Shown piece by piece: positions 18,885 to 28,227 of a DNA stretch of 64,000 bases. Origin of the DNA: Stenotrophomonas sp. 610A2 (lineage in GTDB: Bacteria; Pseudomonadota; Gammaproteobacteria; Xanthomonadales; Xanthomonadaceae). The notes beneath the pieces are model-generated. The model did no database searches and was not told where the DNA came from. It saw only the letters and a program-made list of their open reading frames with translations. How positions within the stretch are numbered: the stretch's first letter is position 1; each line of letters begins with the position of its first letter. The position numbers were made by a program, and so were the translations under genes. The stretch is taken from the NCBI RefSeq assembly GCF_030549615.1, contig NZ_CP130832.1:744001-808000 (forward strand), given 5' to 3'.

Positions 18885-19624
18885 GTGATGTTGTCGATGA
18901 AGCAGTAGAGGCGCCGGTTGTTTTTGAACCGCTGCCGCTGCTGTACGAAGACCAGTGGCTGGCGGTGGTCAACAAGCCTGCGGGTTTGATGGTCCACGAC
19001 AGCAAGCTGGCGCGCGGCGAGGATGATTTCCTTGCTGACCGCCTGCGCGAGCAGCTGGGCAAGCCGATTTTCCTCGTGCACCGGCTTGATCGCGCAACCA
19101 GTGGCTGCCTGCTGCTGGCCTTTGATCGCGAAAGTGCCAGCACTCTGGGCAAGACGCTGATGGGCGGCGAGGTGGAGAAGGATTACCTGGCGGTGTGTCG
19201 CGGCTGGCCGGCCGAAGATGCCTTCACCGTCGATCACGACCTGGACGGCGGCCCCGGCAAGCCGGTAAAGAAGCAGGCCATCACCCATTTCCAGAAACTG
19301 CTGGAGGGCGAGTTGCCGATTCCGTCGACGGGCTTCCCGACCTCGCGTTACGCGCTGCTGCGTTGCCAGCCGCAGACTGGGCGTTTCCGGCAGATCCGCC
19401 GGCACCTCAAGCACATGTTCCACCACATGATCGGCGACACCAGCCACGGCGACGGACGGCACAACCGCACGTTCCGCATGCAGGGCGTACACCGCATGTT
19501 GCTGCACGCAGAACGCCTGGCCTTCCCGCACCCGCAGGACGGCCGCCGCATCGAAGTGCGCGCACCACTGGACCGCGAGTTCCAGAAAGCGATGGACCTG
19601 TTTGGTTGGAAGCTACCGGACTGA
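18881..19624 (+). CDS. truC: RluA-family pseudouridine synthase, TruC-like
   Basis: A 247-residue RluA-family pseudouridine synthase. The signature HRLDRATSG carries catalytic Asp70; [18 protein letters not shown] and the C-terminal [23 protein letters not shown] match TruC, which modifies U65 of isoleucine and aspartate tRNAs. The start at 18881 overlaps the ubiB stop as ATGA; the longer frame from 18821 is inside ubiB and rejected. Placement behind ubiB implies co-transcription but not a shared pathway. Confidence 0.88.
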   Translation: MSDVVDEAVEAPVVFEPLPLLYEDQWLAVVNKPAGLMVHDSKLARGEDDFLADRLREQLGKPIFLVHRLDRATSGCLLLAFDRESASTLGKTLMGGEVEKDYLAVCRGWPAEDAFTVDHDLDGGPGKPVKKQAITHFQKLLEGELPIPSTGFPTSRYALLRCQPQTGRFRQIRRHLKHMFHHMIGDTSHGDGRHNRTFRMQGVHRMLLHAERLAFPHPQDGRRIEVRAPLDREFQKAMDLFGWKLPD

Positions 19625-19625
19625 G

Positions 19626-19844
19626 GTAGTGCCGAGCCATGCTCGGCAGGGGCTTTCCCCGCAACCCATCAACGCTTGCGGGATGCTTGTGGGAGCGGCG
19701 TCAGCCGCGAAGCCCATGAATCATCAGATTGCAGAGATGTCGGTGATTCCGATATTGCCAGCTTCGCGGCTTACGCCGCTCCCACAAGAAAAGCTGGGGC
19801 GGCTTTGCCGGTAACGCCCCTTGCCGAGCATGGCTCGGCACTAC
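19626..19844. repeat. Nested SMAG-like and GTAG-type inverted pairs
   Basis: Two repeat families are nested symmetrically: SMAG-like elements at 19626-19648 (forward) and 19822-19844 (reverse) enclose a second pair at 19688-19714 (forward) and 19760-19786 (reverse). The whole 219-base block is an interrupted palindrome between the convergent truC and DUF2059 genes. Confidence 0.85.
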
Positions 19845-19854
19845 AGTTGGGCGC

Positions 19855-20376
19855 TTATTTGACTTCGCTGTTGATCTTTTCCAGGTCCTTCTGCAGGTCG
19901 GCCATCAGCGGGGTCATCTTCTGCTGGATGGCGACCATCAGGTTCTGCATCAGCGCCGGGGTCTTGTCGAGCAGGCTCTGGCCGGCCGGGCTCTCGTAGA
20001 ACTCGGCCATCGCCAGCACGTCTTCCTTCGAGAACGACTGCTTGTACAGGTCCACGTACATCGGCCGCATCTGCGACCACGCCAGCGCCTGCCGCAAGGT
20101 CTGCGAGGTGCGCTGCTGGATGCGTTGCAATCCCGCCTTCTGTTCGGGCGTCAGTGATTGCTTCTGGGCGATCTCGGCGAACTGCTGCGCCTGCATCGCT
20201 TCCATCTGCGGCAGCATCGCGTCGAGCATGTTCTGGGCGCGGGACGCCGCCAGCAGGCGGTTGACGTCGGCATCGGTGGCGGGCGCTGCCCAGGCCGGTG
20301 CGGTACTCGCCAGCAACAGGCTGGCAGCCAGCAACAGGCGGGTGCAACAGGAACGGAAGTAGTAGCGGCGCTGCAT
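19855..20376 (-). CDS. DUF2059 domain secreted protein
   Basis: A 173-residue protein with a signal peptide (basic MQRRYYFRSCCTR, hydrophobic LLLAASLLLAS, cleavage near AWA-APA). The rest is helical and rich in Met/Gln, with YKQSFSKEDVLAMAEFYESPAGQSLLDKTPALM, the core of the DUF2059 domain. It is expected to be periplasmic; function is unknown. The start at 20376 avoids an upstream extension without a signal peptide. Confidence 0.85.
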   Translation of the reverse strand: MQRRYYFRSCCTRLLLAASLLLASTAPAWAAPATDADVNRLLAASRAQNMLDAMLPQMEAMQAQQFAEIAQKQSLTPEQKAGLQRIQQRTSQTLRQALAWSQMRPMYVDLYKQSFSKEDVLAMAEFYESPAGQSLLDKTPALMQNLMVAIQQKMTPLMADLQKDLEKINSEVK

Positions 20377-20686
20377 GGGTCGTCCTTGCGATGGGCAGGC
20401 CCTGAGCATAACCGGCGCGCTGCCAGCCCCGAAGTCAGCAGGCCGGGGCGGCGGCTCGATGATTCAGCATGGCCAGATCTCACTCGCTCGCACTGCAAGT
20501 CTTTGTTTTAATGAAATATTTACGTCTTACGACGGGTCGCTAACATAGTTAGATGAATAAAGCATTACAAGATGCGAATAAAATAGAGACACGCATCACG
20601 GTTTTGTCTATGCTTTGATCGGATGCTGTACTCAGGGGGGAGTACACGGATTCGCAATCCGTGTACCCGTAACAGTAGGAAATGCG
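20377..20686 (+). promoter_or_regulatory. Control region of the polysaccharide operon with perfect hairpin
   Basis: This 310-base divergent region becomes AT-rich at about 20500-20620 and then carries a perfect 11-bp inverted repeat, GTACACGGATT-CGC-AATCCGTGTAC, at 20642-20666, 20 bases before the start codon. AGGAA (20677-20681) is the ribosome-binding site. The palindrome may be an operator or a 5'-leader hairpin affecting translation. The only nearby oppositely oriented gene is the DUF2059 gene. Confidence 0.65.
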
Positions 20687-21748
20687 ATGGACAGTCTGAC
20701 CGAGGGACCGACAGTTCTGGTCGTAGCCAGTGGGGTGGCGATTTTTACGTTGCTACTGGCCAGCGTGCTGTTGGCGATAATTGTGTTCCTGCGCATACGT
20801 GCGCAACGCCGTGATCGACGCGATAAGCAGGCCCGGCAATATTGGGTTGAGGTATTGCAGCGCGAGCTTGCCGGTGAAACCGTGCCGGTGAAGCAGCTGC
20901 AGCGCGACGAAGTCATCGGTTTCATCGAGGCCTGGAACGCGCTCTGCGAAACCCTGCCCGATGCTTCGGTACGACGATTGGCCTCGCTTGGTCATCGGGT
21001 CGGCCTGGCCGAGGCGTCGCAGCGGATGCTGCGCGGCAGCTATCACGACCGCGCCATGACCATCATCGCCCTCGGTCATCTGCGTGATCGTCATCTCTAC
21101 GATCAACTGGTCAAATTCCTCAACGACCGCAGCCCCATCGTTTCGCTCTGCGCGGCGCGTGCATTGGCACAGGTGGATCCACCGCGTGCCATGTCGGCCT
21201 TCGTGCCGATGATCGCCCAACGCGAGGATTGGGTGCCGGGCAGCGTTGCGCGGATCCTGGCCGAGAACGTGGATGGCAGCGCCGCCCGCGAGATCAGCAA
21301 TGCCTTGCTGCGCGCCAATGCCGACTCCACCGTCAAGCTGGTGCGGTTCCTGGCCGACATCGATCCGCAACGAGCGGCAGTGGTGGTGCGGCAATTGCTC
21401 GACGGCCACGTCGACGACCACATCATCTCGGTCTGCCTGCAGTTGATCAACGATAGCCAGGACCGTGAGCGCGTGATCGGCTTCCTCAGCGCCTCGCGCT
21501 GGCACGTGCGCATGCACGCTGCCGCAGCGCTTGGCCGCATCGGCAGCAACGGCGACAGGGCGCGTCTGGAAGCCTTGCTGTCCGACAGCGTCTGGTGGGT
21601 GCGCTACCGCACCGCACAGGCCTTGCTGGCGCTGCCGGGCATGGGCGTCGAGGCATTGCGCGAAGTCCAGACCCGCCACGCCGATACCTATGGCCGCGAC
21701 ATCATCGAACAGGTGCTGTCCGAGCATGCACTGAGGAGTGCGACATGA
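20687..21748 (+). CDS. Membrane-anchored HEAT-repeat protein
   Basis: A 353-residue protein with one N-terminal transmembrane helix (about 10-36), a basic stop-transfer RAQRRDRRDK, then a cytoplasmic region made of alpha-helical HEAT-like repeats. Repeat units are visible as ALGHLRDRHLYDQLVKFLNDRSPIV, ARALAQVDP, AAAALGRIGSNGDRARLEALL and ALLALPGMGVEALREV. Such arrays bind proteins. It starts a five-gene operon and overlaps the glycosyltransferase by ATGA, so it may scaffold or regulate that synthase at the inner membrane (inference). The ATG at 20687 has AGGAA upstream; the longer frame from 20615 crosses the hairpin. Confidence 0.85.
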   Translation: MDSLTEGPTVLVVASGVAIFTLLLASVLLAIIVFLRIRAQRRDRRDKQARQYWVEVLQRELAGETVPVKQLQRDEVIGFIEAWNALCETLPDASVRRLASLGHRVGLAEASQRMLRGSYHDRAMTIIALGHLRDRHLYDQLVKFLNDRSPIVSLCAARALAQVDPPRAMSAFVPMIAQREDWVPGSVARILAENVDGSAAREISNALLRANADSTVKLVRFLADIDPQRAAVVVRQLLDGHVDDHIISVCLQLINDSQDRERVIGFLSASRWHVRMHAAAALGRIGSNGDRARLEALLSDSVWWVRYRTAQALLALPGMGVEALREVQTRHADTYGRDIIEQVLSEHALRSAT

Positions 21749-23265
21749 GCACCTATTGGCAGATGCTTGTGAGTTACGTGCAGCAGATCCCCTGGGTCCA
21801 GATTGCCGACTCGATGCAATGGTTCTTCATGATCTATTTCGTCGCGATCAACCTGGCCTATCTGTTCCTGAACTACGTCTCGGCCTACCAGATCGTGCGC
21901 TATATGCGCGAGTACCGGGCAAACTACCTGCCGGCCGGGCTGCGCGAGTACCAGCCGCCGGTAAGCATCATCCTGCCCGCTTACAACGAGGAAACCTCGG
22001 TGGTTTCTTCGGTGCGCTCGCTGCTGAAGACCAGCTATCCCGAGTTCGAGATCGTGGTGGTCAACGATGGTTCCAGCGACCGCACCCGCGATGCCTTGAT
22101 CGAGGCGTTCGGCCTGGTCAAGGTACCCGAGGCCTATCGCACGCGCCTGCAGACCGAACCGGTGCACGGCGTCTACGCATCGGCGCGTTGCCCGCAGGTG
22201 CGCATGGTCGACAAGGCCAATGGCGGCAAGGCCGATGCGATCAACGCCGGCATCAACTGCGTGCGCTATCCGCTGTTCTGCGTGGTCGATGCCGACAGCA
22301 TCCTGCAGCCGGAAAGCCTGTCGCGGGTGGTACGGCCGTTCCTGGAAGACAGCCGCGTGGTTGCCAGCGGCGGCGTGGTGCGTGTGCTCAATGGCTGCAC
22401 CGTGCGCGAAGGCATGCTCGACAAGATCGGCCTGCCGAACAGCTGGTTGCCCAGCTTCCAGTTGGTCGAGTACCTGCGCGCCTTCCTGTTCGGGCGCATG
22501 GGCTGGTCGCCAATGAACGCGCTGCTGATCATTTCCGGCGCATTCGGCGTGTTCTACAAGGAGCGGGTGATCGCCATCGGCGGCTACCGCACCGACACCG
22601 TCGGCGAGGATATGGATCTGGTGATCCGCTTGCACCGCAATCTGCGCGAGGAGAAGCGCGACTACCGCATTGTGTTCGTGCCCGATCCGGTGTGCTGGAC
22701 CGAGGCGCCGACCGATCTGAGTTCGCTGCGCAACCAGCGCATGCGCTGGCAGCGCGGCCTGGCCGAAAGCCTGTGGACCAATATCGGCATGCTGTTCAAC
22801 CGCCGCAGTGGTGCTGCCGGCTGGGTCGCTTTCCCGTTCATGCTGTTCTTCGAGTTCCTCGGCCCGATCATCGAGGTGGTGGGCTATGTGTCGATGATCG
22901 TGCTGGCGCTGTGCGGGCTGGTGCAGCTGGACGTGTTCCTGATCTTCCTCGCCGCGGCGGTCGGCATGGGCATCCTGCTCTCGGTCAACGCAATGCTGCT
23001 GGAAGAGCTCTCCTTCGGCCTGTACTCGCGGCCAACGCAGCAGCTGCGGTTGTTCCTGGTCGCGATCCTGGAGAACTTCGGCTACCGGCAGTTGAACTCC
23101 ATCTGGCGCTTCTCCGCCACGCTGCGCTGGATGTTCACCCGCCGCAAGCGGCATAGCTGGGGACGCATCAGCCGCGATGGCTCGTGGCAGCAGGGCCACA
23201 AGGAAGACGTGCCGATGGCGGTGGCAGTGTCGTCGGTTATCAGCGAATCGAGTATCAACAAATGA
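21745..23265 (+). CDS. Processive family 2 glycosyltransferase, polysaccharide synthase
   Basis: A 506-residue inner-membrane GT2 enzyme. One or two N-terminal transmembrane helices (about 25-50) precede the GT-A domain: PVSIILPAYNEE (74-83), VVNDGSSD with Asp108, the DxD motif in VVDADS (182-184), GEDMDL with the likely base Asp289, and QRMRW at 331-335. Three or more transmembrane helices follow. This Q-x-x-R-W architecture is that of processive synthases such as PgaC and hyaluronan synthase, which couple polymerisation to export. The sugar donor is unknown. It overlaps both neighbours by ATGA or nearly so. Confidence 0.9.
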   Translation: MSTYWQMLVSYVQQIPWVQIADSMQWFFMIYFVAINLAYLFLNYVSAYQIVRYMREYRANYLPAGLREYQPPVSIILPAYNEETSVVSSVRSLLKTSYPEFEIVVVNDGSSDRTRDALIEAFGLVKVPEAYRTRLQTEPVHGVYASARCPQVRMVDKANGGKADAINAGINCVRYPLFCVVDADSILQPESLSRVVRPFLEDSRVVASGGVVRVLNGCTVREGMLDKIGLPNSWLPSFQLVEYLRAFLFGRMGWSPMNALLIISGAFGVFYKERVIAIGGYRTDTVGEDMDLVIRLHRNLREEKRDYRIVFVPDPVCWTEAPTDLSSLRNQRMRWQRGLAESLWTNIGMLFNRRSGAAGWVAFPFMLFFEFLGPIIEVVGYVSMIVLALCGLVQLDVFLIFLAAAVGMGILLSVNAMLLEELSFGLYSRPTQQLRLFLVAILENFGYRQLNSIWRFSATLRWMFTRRKRHSWGRISRDGSWQQGHKEDVPMAVAVSSVISESSINK

Positions 23266-23282
23266 TTTCCAGGAACCGCTCC

Positions 23283-24560
23283 ATGACCCAGCACCTCTCC
23301 GCCCGCGCTACCCGTCACGTGCTGGCGCGCTGCCTGCTGTTGGCACTGTCCGCCACGCCGTTGCTGGCGCTTGCGCAGGAAGCACCCGATAGCCTGACCC
23401 TGCAGCTGCAGCAGATCCGCGAGCAATCCGACGCCAACAACCGCGCCGCCACCATCGCACGCTACACCGCGCTGCTGGGCGAGCATCCGGACAATGGCGA
23501 CGTGCTGCTGGCACGTGGCCGCACCTATGCCTGGGACGGCCAGTACGCTGCCGCCGAGGCCGATCTGCAGCAGGTGGTGAAGAACAGCCCCACCTATGCT
23601 GATGCCTGGTCGGCGTTGGGCGATATGTACCGCTGGAGCGATCGCCCGCAGCAGGCCGCCGATGCCTATTCGCGCTGGATTGAACTGGCACCGCAGGACC
23701 CGGCGGCACGCATCGCGCGTGGCCGCGAGCTGCGTGCGCTTGGGCAGATTGCAGCGGCACGTGCGGACTTCGATGCTGCCGCCGGTCTTGGCGCCGATCC
23801 CAAGGAAATCGCCGAGCTGCGCCTGAGCCTGCTGCCGCGCATGGCCAACCCCGATGCGGTGGCCGCCGATGGCTATCGCTGGGGTGCGAGCGTGGGTTGG
23901 GACCACACCCGCTTCAGCGGTGACCGCGATAGCTGGAACGACAACGACCTGACCCTGCGCCGCTATTTCCCGCGCGGTTCACTAGGGCTGGAGCTGCTGC
24001 GCGCCGATCACTTCAATACCTCCGACACCGCCTGGGCGCTGGATGGCTACGTGCCGTTGTGGACGCGCGCCTACGCCAACCTGCGTTACCAGCACGGTCC
24101 GTCCAGTGGCGTGTTGCCCAACCAGGCTTGGCGCGTGGAAGTATTCCAGGGCGTGGGCAATGGCTGGGAACTGTCGGCCAGCGTCGATCATCTGCGCTTC
24201 TCCGATGACACCGAGTTCTACGGCGTTGGCGTCGGCCGCTACGTCGGCAACTGGTATGGCCGCTACAAGCTGCAGCATGTGCCGGGTGTCGGCTCGGGCA
24301 GCTGGAGCCACCGCGTGCTGCTGCGCAATTACTACAAGGGCGATGCCGACGACTATCTGGAAGTCAGCGTCAGCAGTGGCCGCAGCACCGACCTCGACCG
24401 CTTCGGCAGCGTGGTGCGCGACAACAATGCGGCCATCGGCGTCGCCTGGCGGCATCAGGTCAGCCCGCACTGGGGCTTCAAGCTGGGTGCCGGTTATGCC
24501 GACGACGATGCTGGCTTTGATGAGCAGCGCCTGTCCGGCTCGATCTATACGCGCTGGTAA
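23283..24560 (+). CDS. TPR plus YaiO-like outer-membrane beta-barrel
   Basis: A 425-residue exported protein. A signal peptide (to about residue 31, LALAQ) leads into a TPR region (about 35-175; e.g. LLARGRTYAWDGQYAAAEADLQQVV, AWSALGDMYRWSDRPQQAADAYSRW). The C-terminal half is rich in alternating aromatic strands and ends with Trp, as outer-membrane barrels do. This TPR-barrel plan resembles YaiO and, more loosely, PgaA, and points to an export or docking role for the polymer made by the preceding synthase. An AGGA lies 8 bases before the ATG at 23283; an ATGA-overlapping ATG at 23262 (seven residues longer) is the alternative. Confidence 0.85.
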   Translation: MTQHLSARATRHVLARCLLLALSATPLLALAQEAPDSLTLQLQQIREQSDANNRAATIARYTALLGEHPDNGDVLLARGRTYAWDGQYAAAEADLQQVVKNSPTYADAWSALGDMYRWSDRPQQAADAYSRWIELAPQDPAARIARGRELRALGQIAAARADFDAAAGLGADPKEIAELRLSLLPRMANPDAVAADGYRWGASVGWDHTRFSGDRDSWNDNDLTLRRYFPRGSLGLELLRADHFNTSDTAWALDGYVPLWTRAYANLRYQHGPSSGVLPNQAWRVEVFQGVGNGWELSASVDHLRFSDDTEFYGVGVGRYVGNWYGRYKLQHVPGVGSGSWSHRVLLRNYYKGDADDYLEVSVSSGRSTDLDRFGSVVRDNNAAIGVAWRHQVSPHWGFKLGAGYADDDAGFDEQRLSGSIYTRW

Positions 24561-24574
24561 CGGAGCAGTTGACG

Positions 24575-26935
24575 ATGATCTCCACGCATGACGGCGGCGC
24601 TTGGGCGCGCTTTTCTTCGGCTTTCCCGGTGTTGCTGCTTGCGCAGCTGGTGCTGGTCGCGATGGCGGTGAGCAACGGCATCGCAGGTGCAGGCGGTGGC
24701 ATGCAGACCGGTGCGGTTGCCGGCATTGCCGTCGCGCAGGCGCTGCTGATGTTGCTGCGTGCGGTTCCGTTGCTGATCCTGTTGTCGCTGCCCTTGTTGA
24801 TGATCAAGCGGGCGATGCCGCGCTTCATCGCGCTTGGTGTGCTGTGGTCGCTGTTCATCGTGGTGCAGGTCTTGCTGGACCAGTACTTCCAGGTAGCACA
24901 TGTGCCGCTGGGTGCAGACCTGTTCGGCTACAGCGTGGCTGAGATCCGCACCACGCTGGCCGACGGTGCGCCGCTTGGACTGCGCGCCGTGCTGGCGATG
25001 GCCTTGCCCTTGCTGGTGTTGTGGGCTGGCCTGCTGTGGCTGGCACGACGCGATGCGCGCGGCTCCACGGTGTGGAGCACGGTATGGCTGGTGGCTGCCG
25101 GTATTGCCTGGATTTTGCCGTTGCCCAGCGGTGCGGCGGCGTTGAAGGATGTTGCCTCGCGCGACTTGGCCTGCAACAAGCTGGCCTGGTTCAGCGGTGA
25201 TGTGTGGCGCTGGTTCAAGGGTGAGTCGGATGTGGCAGTGGTGCCGAGCGCGATTGCCAGTACCGAGGCACCGTTGGATGCCAACTTCCCATTCCTGCGC
25301 CAGGAGCAGACGCCGGACACATTGGGCCCGAACTTCGCGCCGACCAGTGATGGCCGACCGCCGAATGTCGTCTTGATCGTGGTCGAAGGCCTGGGTCGCT
25401 CGTTCTCCGGTCCGCAGGCACCGCTGGGCAGTTTCACCCCGTTCCTCGATGAGCTGGCCGGGCGCAGCCTTTACTTCGACAACTTCCTCGCCAACCAGGG
25501 CCGCACCTTCGGTGTGCTGCCGACCCTGATTGGTTCGGCGCCATTCGCCGACGAAGGCTTCACCGGTCTCGGCGATCGCATGCCGGCGCATCCTGGTTTG
25601 TTCAGCGTGCTGCGCCAGCAGGGCTATAACACCGCCTTCTACAACGGCACCGACACCAGCTTCGACAACGAGCGCGCCTACATGCAGGGCCAGCAGGTGC
25701 AGACGCTGGTCGACATGAACAATTTCGGTGAGGGTTATCAACGTAATCCCTTCAGTGCCTGGGGCTACCCGGACAAGGAACTGATCTCGCGGGTGCTGGC
25801 CGACAATGACAGCGTGCAGGCGCCCTTCCTGACCGCGATCCAGACGATCTCGATGCACACCAGCTACGAGTTCCCGGATCAGGACGTGTACCGCAAGCAG
25901 TTCGAGCAGCGCCTGCAGCAGTTGCAGGTGCCCGAAGCGCAGCGTGCCAGCTATCGCGCCAGTACCGATATCTACAGCACCATCCTGTACACCGACGAGC
26001 AGCTGCGTCGCTACTTCGCCTCGGTGGAAAAGACTCCGTGGTATGCCAATACCATCTTCGTCATCACCGGCGACCATCGCCTGCCGGAGATCCCGATGGG
26101 TGAACATGTGGACCGCTACCACGTGCCCTTGATCGTGTTCTCGCCGCTGCTCAAACAGCCAAAGCGCATCCGCGCGGTGTCCTCGCAGCTGGACGTGACG
26201 CCGTCGTTGATGGCCTTGCTGTCCAATACCTATGGCTTGAAGCGGCCGGCGCAGACGCCGTGGCTGGGCACCGGCCTGGACATGGCCGAGAGTTTCCGCA
26301 GCAACCAGCAATTTCCCTTGAAGCAGACCAAGACCAGCGCGCCGGAGTATCTGGCCGGGCGTTGGTGGCTGCATGACGGCAAGTTGTACGAATTGCAGGA
26401 CGGCATGCACCTGGCCGAGACCGATGACGCCAGCGTGCGCGCCTGGGCCTTGCAGCGCCTGCAACGCTACACCCAGGCCAATACGATCTTCATGCAGAAG
26501 AACGCGCTGACGCCGGAGGGGGCGACGCCGAAGTTGGTTGCGTATATCGCACCGGCGGCCGCTGCCGAAGTGGCTGCAGCACCGGTGGCGCACGGCTTGT
26601 CGTTGGCCTCGGCCGACGTTGCGACCGTTGCCAGTGGGGTGCAGCTGACCGCGGTCTTCAGCAGTGGCGATCCCAGGCCAAGCCGCTTGTTCGTGCCGCT
26701 GGCCGTGTTGTCCAGCGAGGACGGCCGCGAGTTGCAGGAAGTGTATGGGCAGGCAATGCAGCTGCCGCCGGGCGGTAGCCAGCAGGTGCAGCTGCAGCTG
26801 CGCCTGCCGCAGGATTGCGGTGGCCGTTGCTACGTATCGGTGTTCCCGTCCGATCCCGACAACGGCAAAGCGATCGGGCAGGGCCGTTACCACCTGCCGG
26901 TGGATGCTGCGGCAGCCGTGGAGAAGTCGCAATGA
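24575..26935 (+). CDS. LtaS-like sulfatase-fold membrane phosphotransferase
   Basis: A 786-residue inner-membrane protein with about five N-terminal transmembrane helices (to about residue 195) and a periplasmic alkaline-phosphatase/sulfatase-fold domain. Metal and catalytic landmarks are NVVLIVVEGLGRSFSG (about 263-278), QGRTFGVLPTL with the likely nucleophile Thr near 310, and FVITGDHRLPE near 497. The family includes LtaS, OpgB and EptA, which transfer phosphoglycerol or phosphoethanolamine to glycans and lipids. Here it may decorate the polymer made by the operon. A C-terminal domain of about 150 residues follows. The ATG at 24575 has GGAG upstream; a TTG lies six bases earlier. Confidence 0.87.
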   Translation: MISTHDGGAWARFSSAFPVLLLAQLVLVAMAVSNGIAGAGGGMQTGAVAGIAVAQALLMLLRAVPLLILLSLPLLMIKRAMPRFIALGVLWSLFIVVQVLLDQYFQVAHVPLGADLFGYSVAEIRTTLADGAPLGLRAVLAMALPLLVLWAGLLWLARRDARGSTVWSTVWLVAAGIAWILPLPSGAAALKDVASRDLACNKLAWFSGDVWRWFKGESDVAVVPSAIASTEAPLDANFPFLRQEQTPDTLGPNFAPTSDGRPPNVVLIVVEGLGRSFSGPQAPLGSFTPFLDELAGRSLYFDNFLANQGRTFGVLPTLIGSAPFADEGFTGLGDRMPAHPGLFSVLRQQGYNTAFYNGTDTSFDNERAYMQGQQVQTLVDMNNFGEGYQRNPFSAWGYPDKELISRVLADNDSVQAPFLTAIQTISMHTSYEFPDQDVYRKQFEQRLQQLQVPEAQRASYRASTDIYSTILYTDEQLRRYFASVEKTPWYANTIFVITGDHRLPEIPMGEHVDRYHVPLIVFSPLLKQPKRIRAVSSQLDVTPSLMALLSNTYGLKRPAQTPWLGTGLDMAESFRSNQQFPLKQTKTSAPEYLAGRWWLHDGKLYELQDGMHLAETDDASVRAWALQRLQRYTQANTIFMQKNALTPEGATPKLVAYIAPAAAAEVAAAPVAHGLSLASADVATVASGVQLTAVFSSGDPRPSRLFVPLAVLSSEDGRELQEVYGQAMQLPPGGSQQVQLQLRLPQDCGGRCYVSVFPSDPDNGKAIGQGRYHLPVDAAAAVEKSQ

Positions 26936-27867
26936 GCCGGAGCTTGAGCCTCGGTTTGTTGGCCGCGCTGTGCTTGTTGCCGATGACGCAGGCGCTGGCA
27001 GCCAGTCGCGCGATCTGGACCTGGGAAGCCGAGTCGTACGCGATGATCGAGGATCCGGCGGTCGCCGATGAGGCGGTGGCGTATCTCAAGTCGCAGCGCA
27101 TCGACACCGTGTATCTGTATGCCGACGCCTACAAGGACCGCAACCTCATCGTCGAGCAGCCGCAGCTGTACCGCGCCTTCATCGAGCGCCTGCATGGCAA
27201 GAACATGAAGGTCTATGCCTTGCTGGGCTCCTGGTACCTGAGCACGCAGAAGTACGTGTTGCCGGCTCACCGCAAGGAGGCCGAGGCGATGTTCCGCCGG
27301 GTGGTGGACTACAACGCCTCGGTGCCGGAAGCGGCGCGCTTTGATGGCGCGAATCTGGACATCGAACCGCATATCCTCGACGAGTGGGATGACGACACGC
27401 GTGCGGACCTGCTGATTGGTTTCCTCGACATGAGCGCGGCGGTGATGCGCATCAAGCAGGAGAGCGGCGCGACCTTGGCGGTTGGCCCGGCGATTCCGTT
27501 CTGGCTGGATGGCATCGAGGTGGACTGGAATGGCCGCCACCGCCCGGTCAGCGAGCACACCATCAACATCTACGACTACGTCGCCTTGATGGACTACCGC
27601 GACAAGGCCGAGGGCAGGGACAGCATCCTCTCGCACGCCGCCAGCGAGATCGCCTATGCCAATGAAGTGGGCAAGAAGGTGGTGATCGGGCTGGAGGTGT
27701 CGTCAAACGACATCGACAAGGTCACCTTCCATGAAGAAGGGCCGAAGGTGTTCGAGCAGGAAGTGCGCAAGGTGGAACGCGCGCTGCGCAACGAGCCTTC
27801 GTTTGATGGTTTCGCGATCCATCACTACCGCGCCTACCGGCGTTGGGCGGGGCAGTATTGGGAGTGA
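26932..27867 (+). CDS. Secreted GH18-like TIM-barrel hydrolase
   Basis: A 311-residue protein with a signal peptide (cleavage after QALA, near residue 24). The fold pattern (alternating strands and helices, e.g. IDTVYLYADAY, KVYALLGSWYL, TLAVGPAIPFW, KVVIGLEVSS) fits a TIM barrel. DGANLDIE at residues 138-145 resembles the GH18 catalytic motif DGxDxDxE, with Asn in place of the third Asp; Asp143 and Glu145 would be catalytic. It overlaps the LtaS-like gene by ATGA. A periplasmic polymer-trimming role is likely by context. No exact family is recognised. Confidence 0.72.
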   Translation: MSRSLSLGLLAALCLLPMTQALAASRAIWTWEAESYAMIEDPAVADEAVAYLKSQRIDTVYLYADAYKDRNLIVEQPQLYRAFIERLHGKNMKVYALLGSWYLSTQKYVLPAHRKEAEAMFRRVVDYNASVPEAARFDGANLDIEPHILDEWDDDTRADLLIGFLDMSAAVMRIKQESGATLAVGPAIPFWLDGIEVDWNGRHRPVSEHTINIYDYVALMDYRDKAEGRDSILSHAASEIAYANEVGKKVVIGLEVSSNDIDKVTFHEEGPKVFEQEVRKVERALRNEPSFDGFAIHHYRAYRRWAGQYWE

Positions 27868-28227
27868 TGAATGGAACCCTCCCTTTTGCGTAGAAAAGGG
27901 GAGGGCAGGGAGGGGGCAGATGGCTGCGTGCCCGTAGTCCTCACGCGAGTGCACGCTTCGCTCCCTCCCTTTTGCGTAGCAAAGGGGAGGGCTGGGGAGG
28001 GGTGCTTCTAAAGCCCCAGCCGCCCAGCAAAACCCAACGCCCTAGCCGCTGTACTCAGAACCAGCGCAGGCACTCAAAGTAAGCCGCGAAAAGCACCCCT
28101 CCCCAACCCTCCCCTGCGCTCCGCGCAAGGGAGGGGGCAACAGCCGCGCGCAAGGGGATAGACGATGGCTGCGCTGCGTCTTTCGCCAGAAGGCAGCTAA
28201 AACCGCAACAGCCCTTACAATGCGCCG
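27868..28227. repeat. Three copies of the CCCTCCC palindromic repeat
   Basis: The 360-base gap after the polysaccharide operon contains two forward copies of a CCCTCCCTTTTGCGTAG element (27877-27917 and 27962-28002) and one reverse copy (28097-28138). Each folds on a CCCT/AGGG stem and carries a GGGGAGGGG tail. No gene is seen. Confidence 0.82.

Noticed and set aside
24545..26932. 795-residue frame antisense to the LtaS-like gene
   Set aside because: Low-complexity His/Gln/Arg-rich shadow with no recognisable domain.
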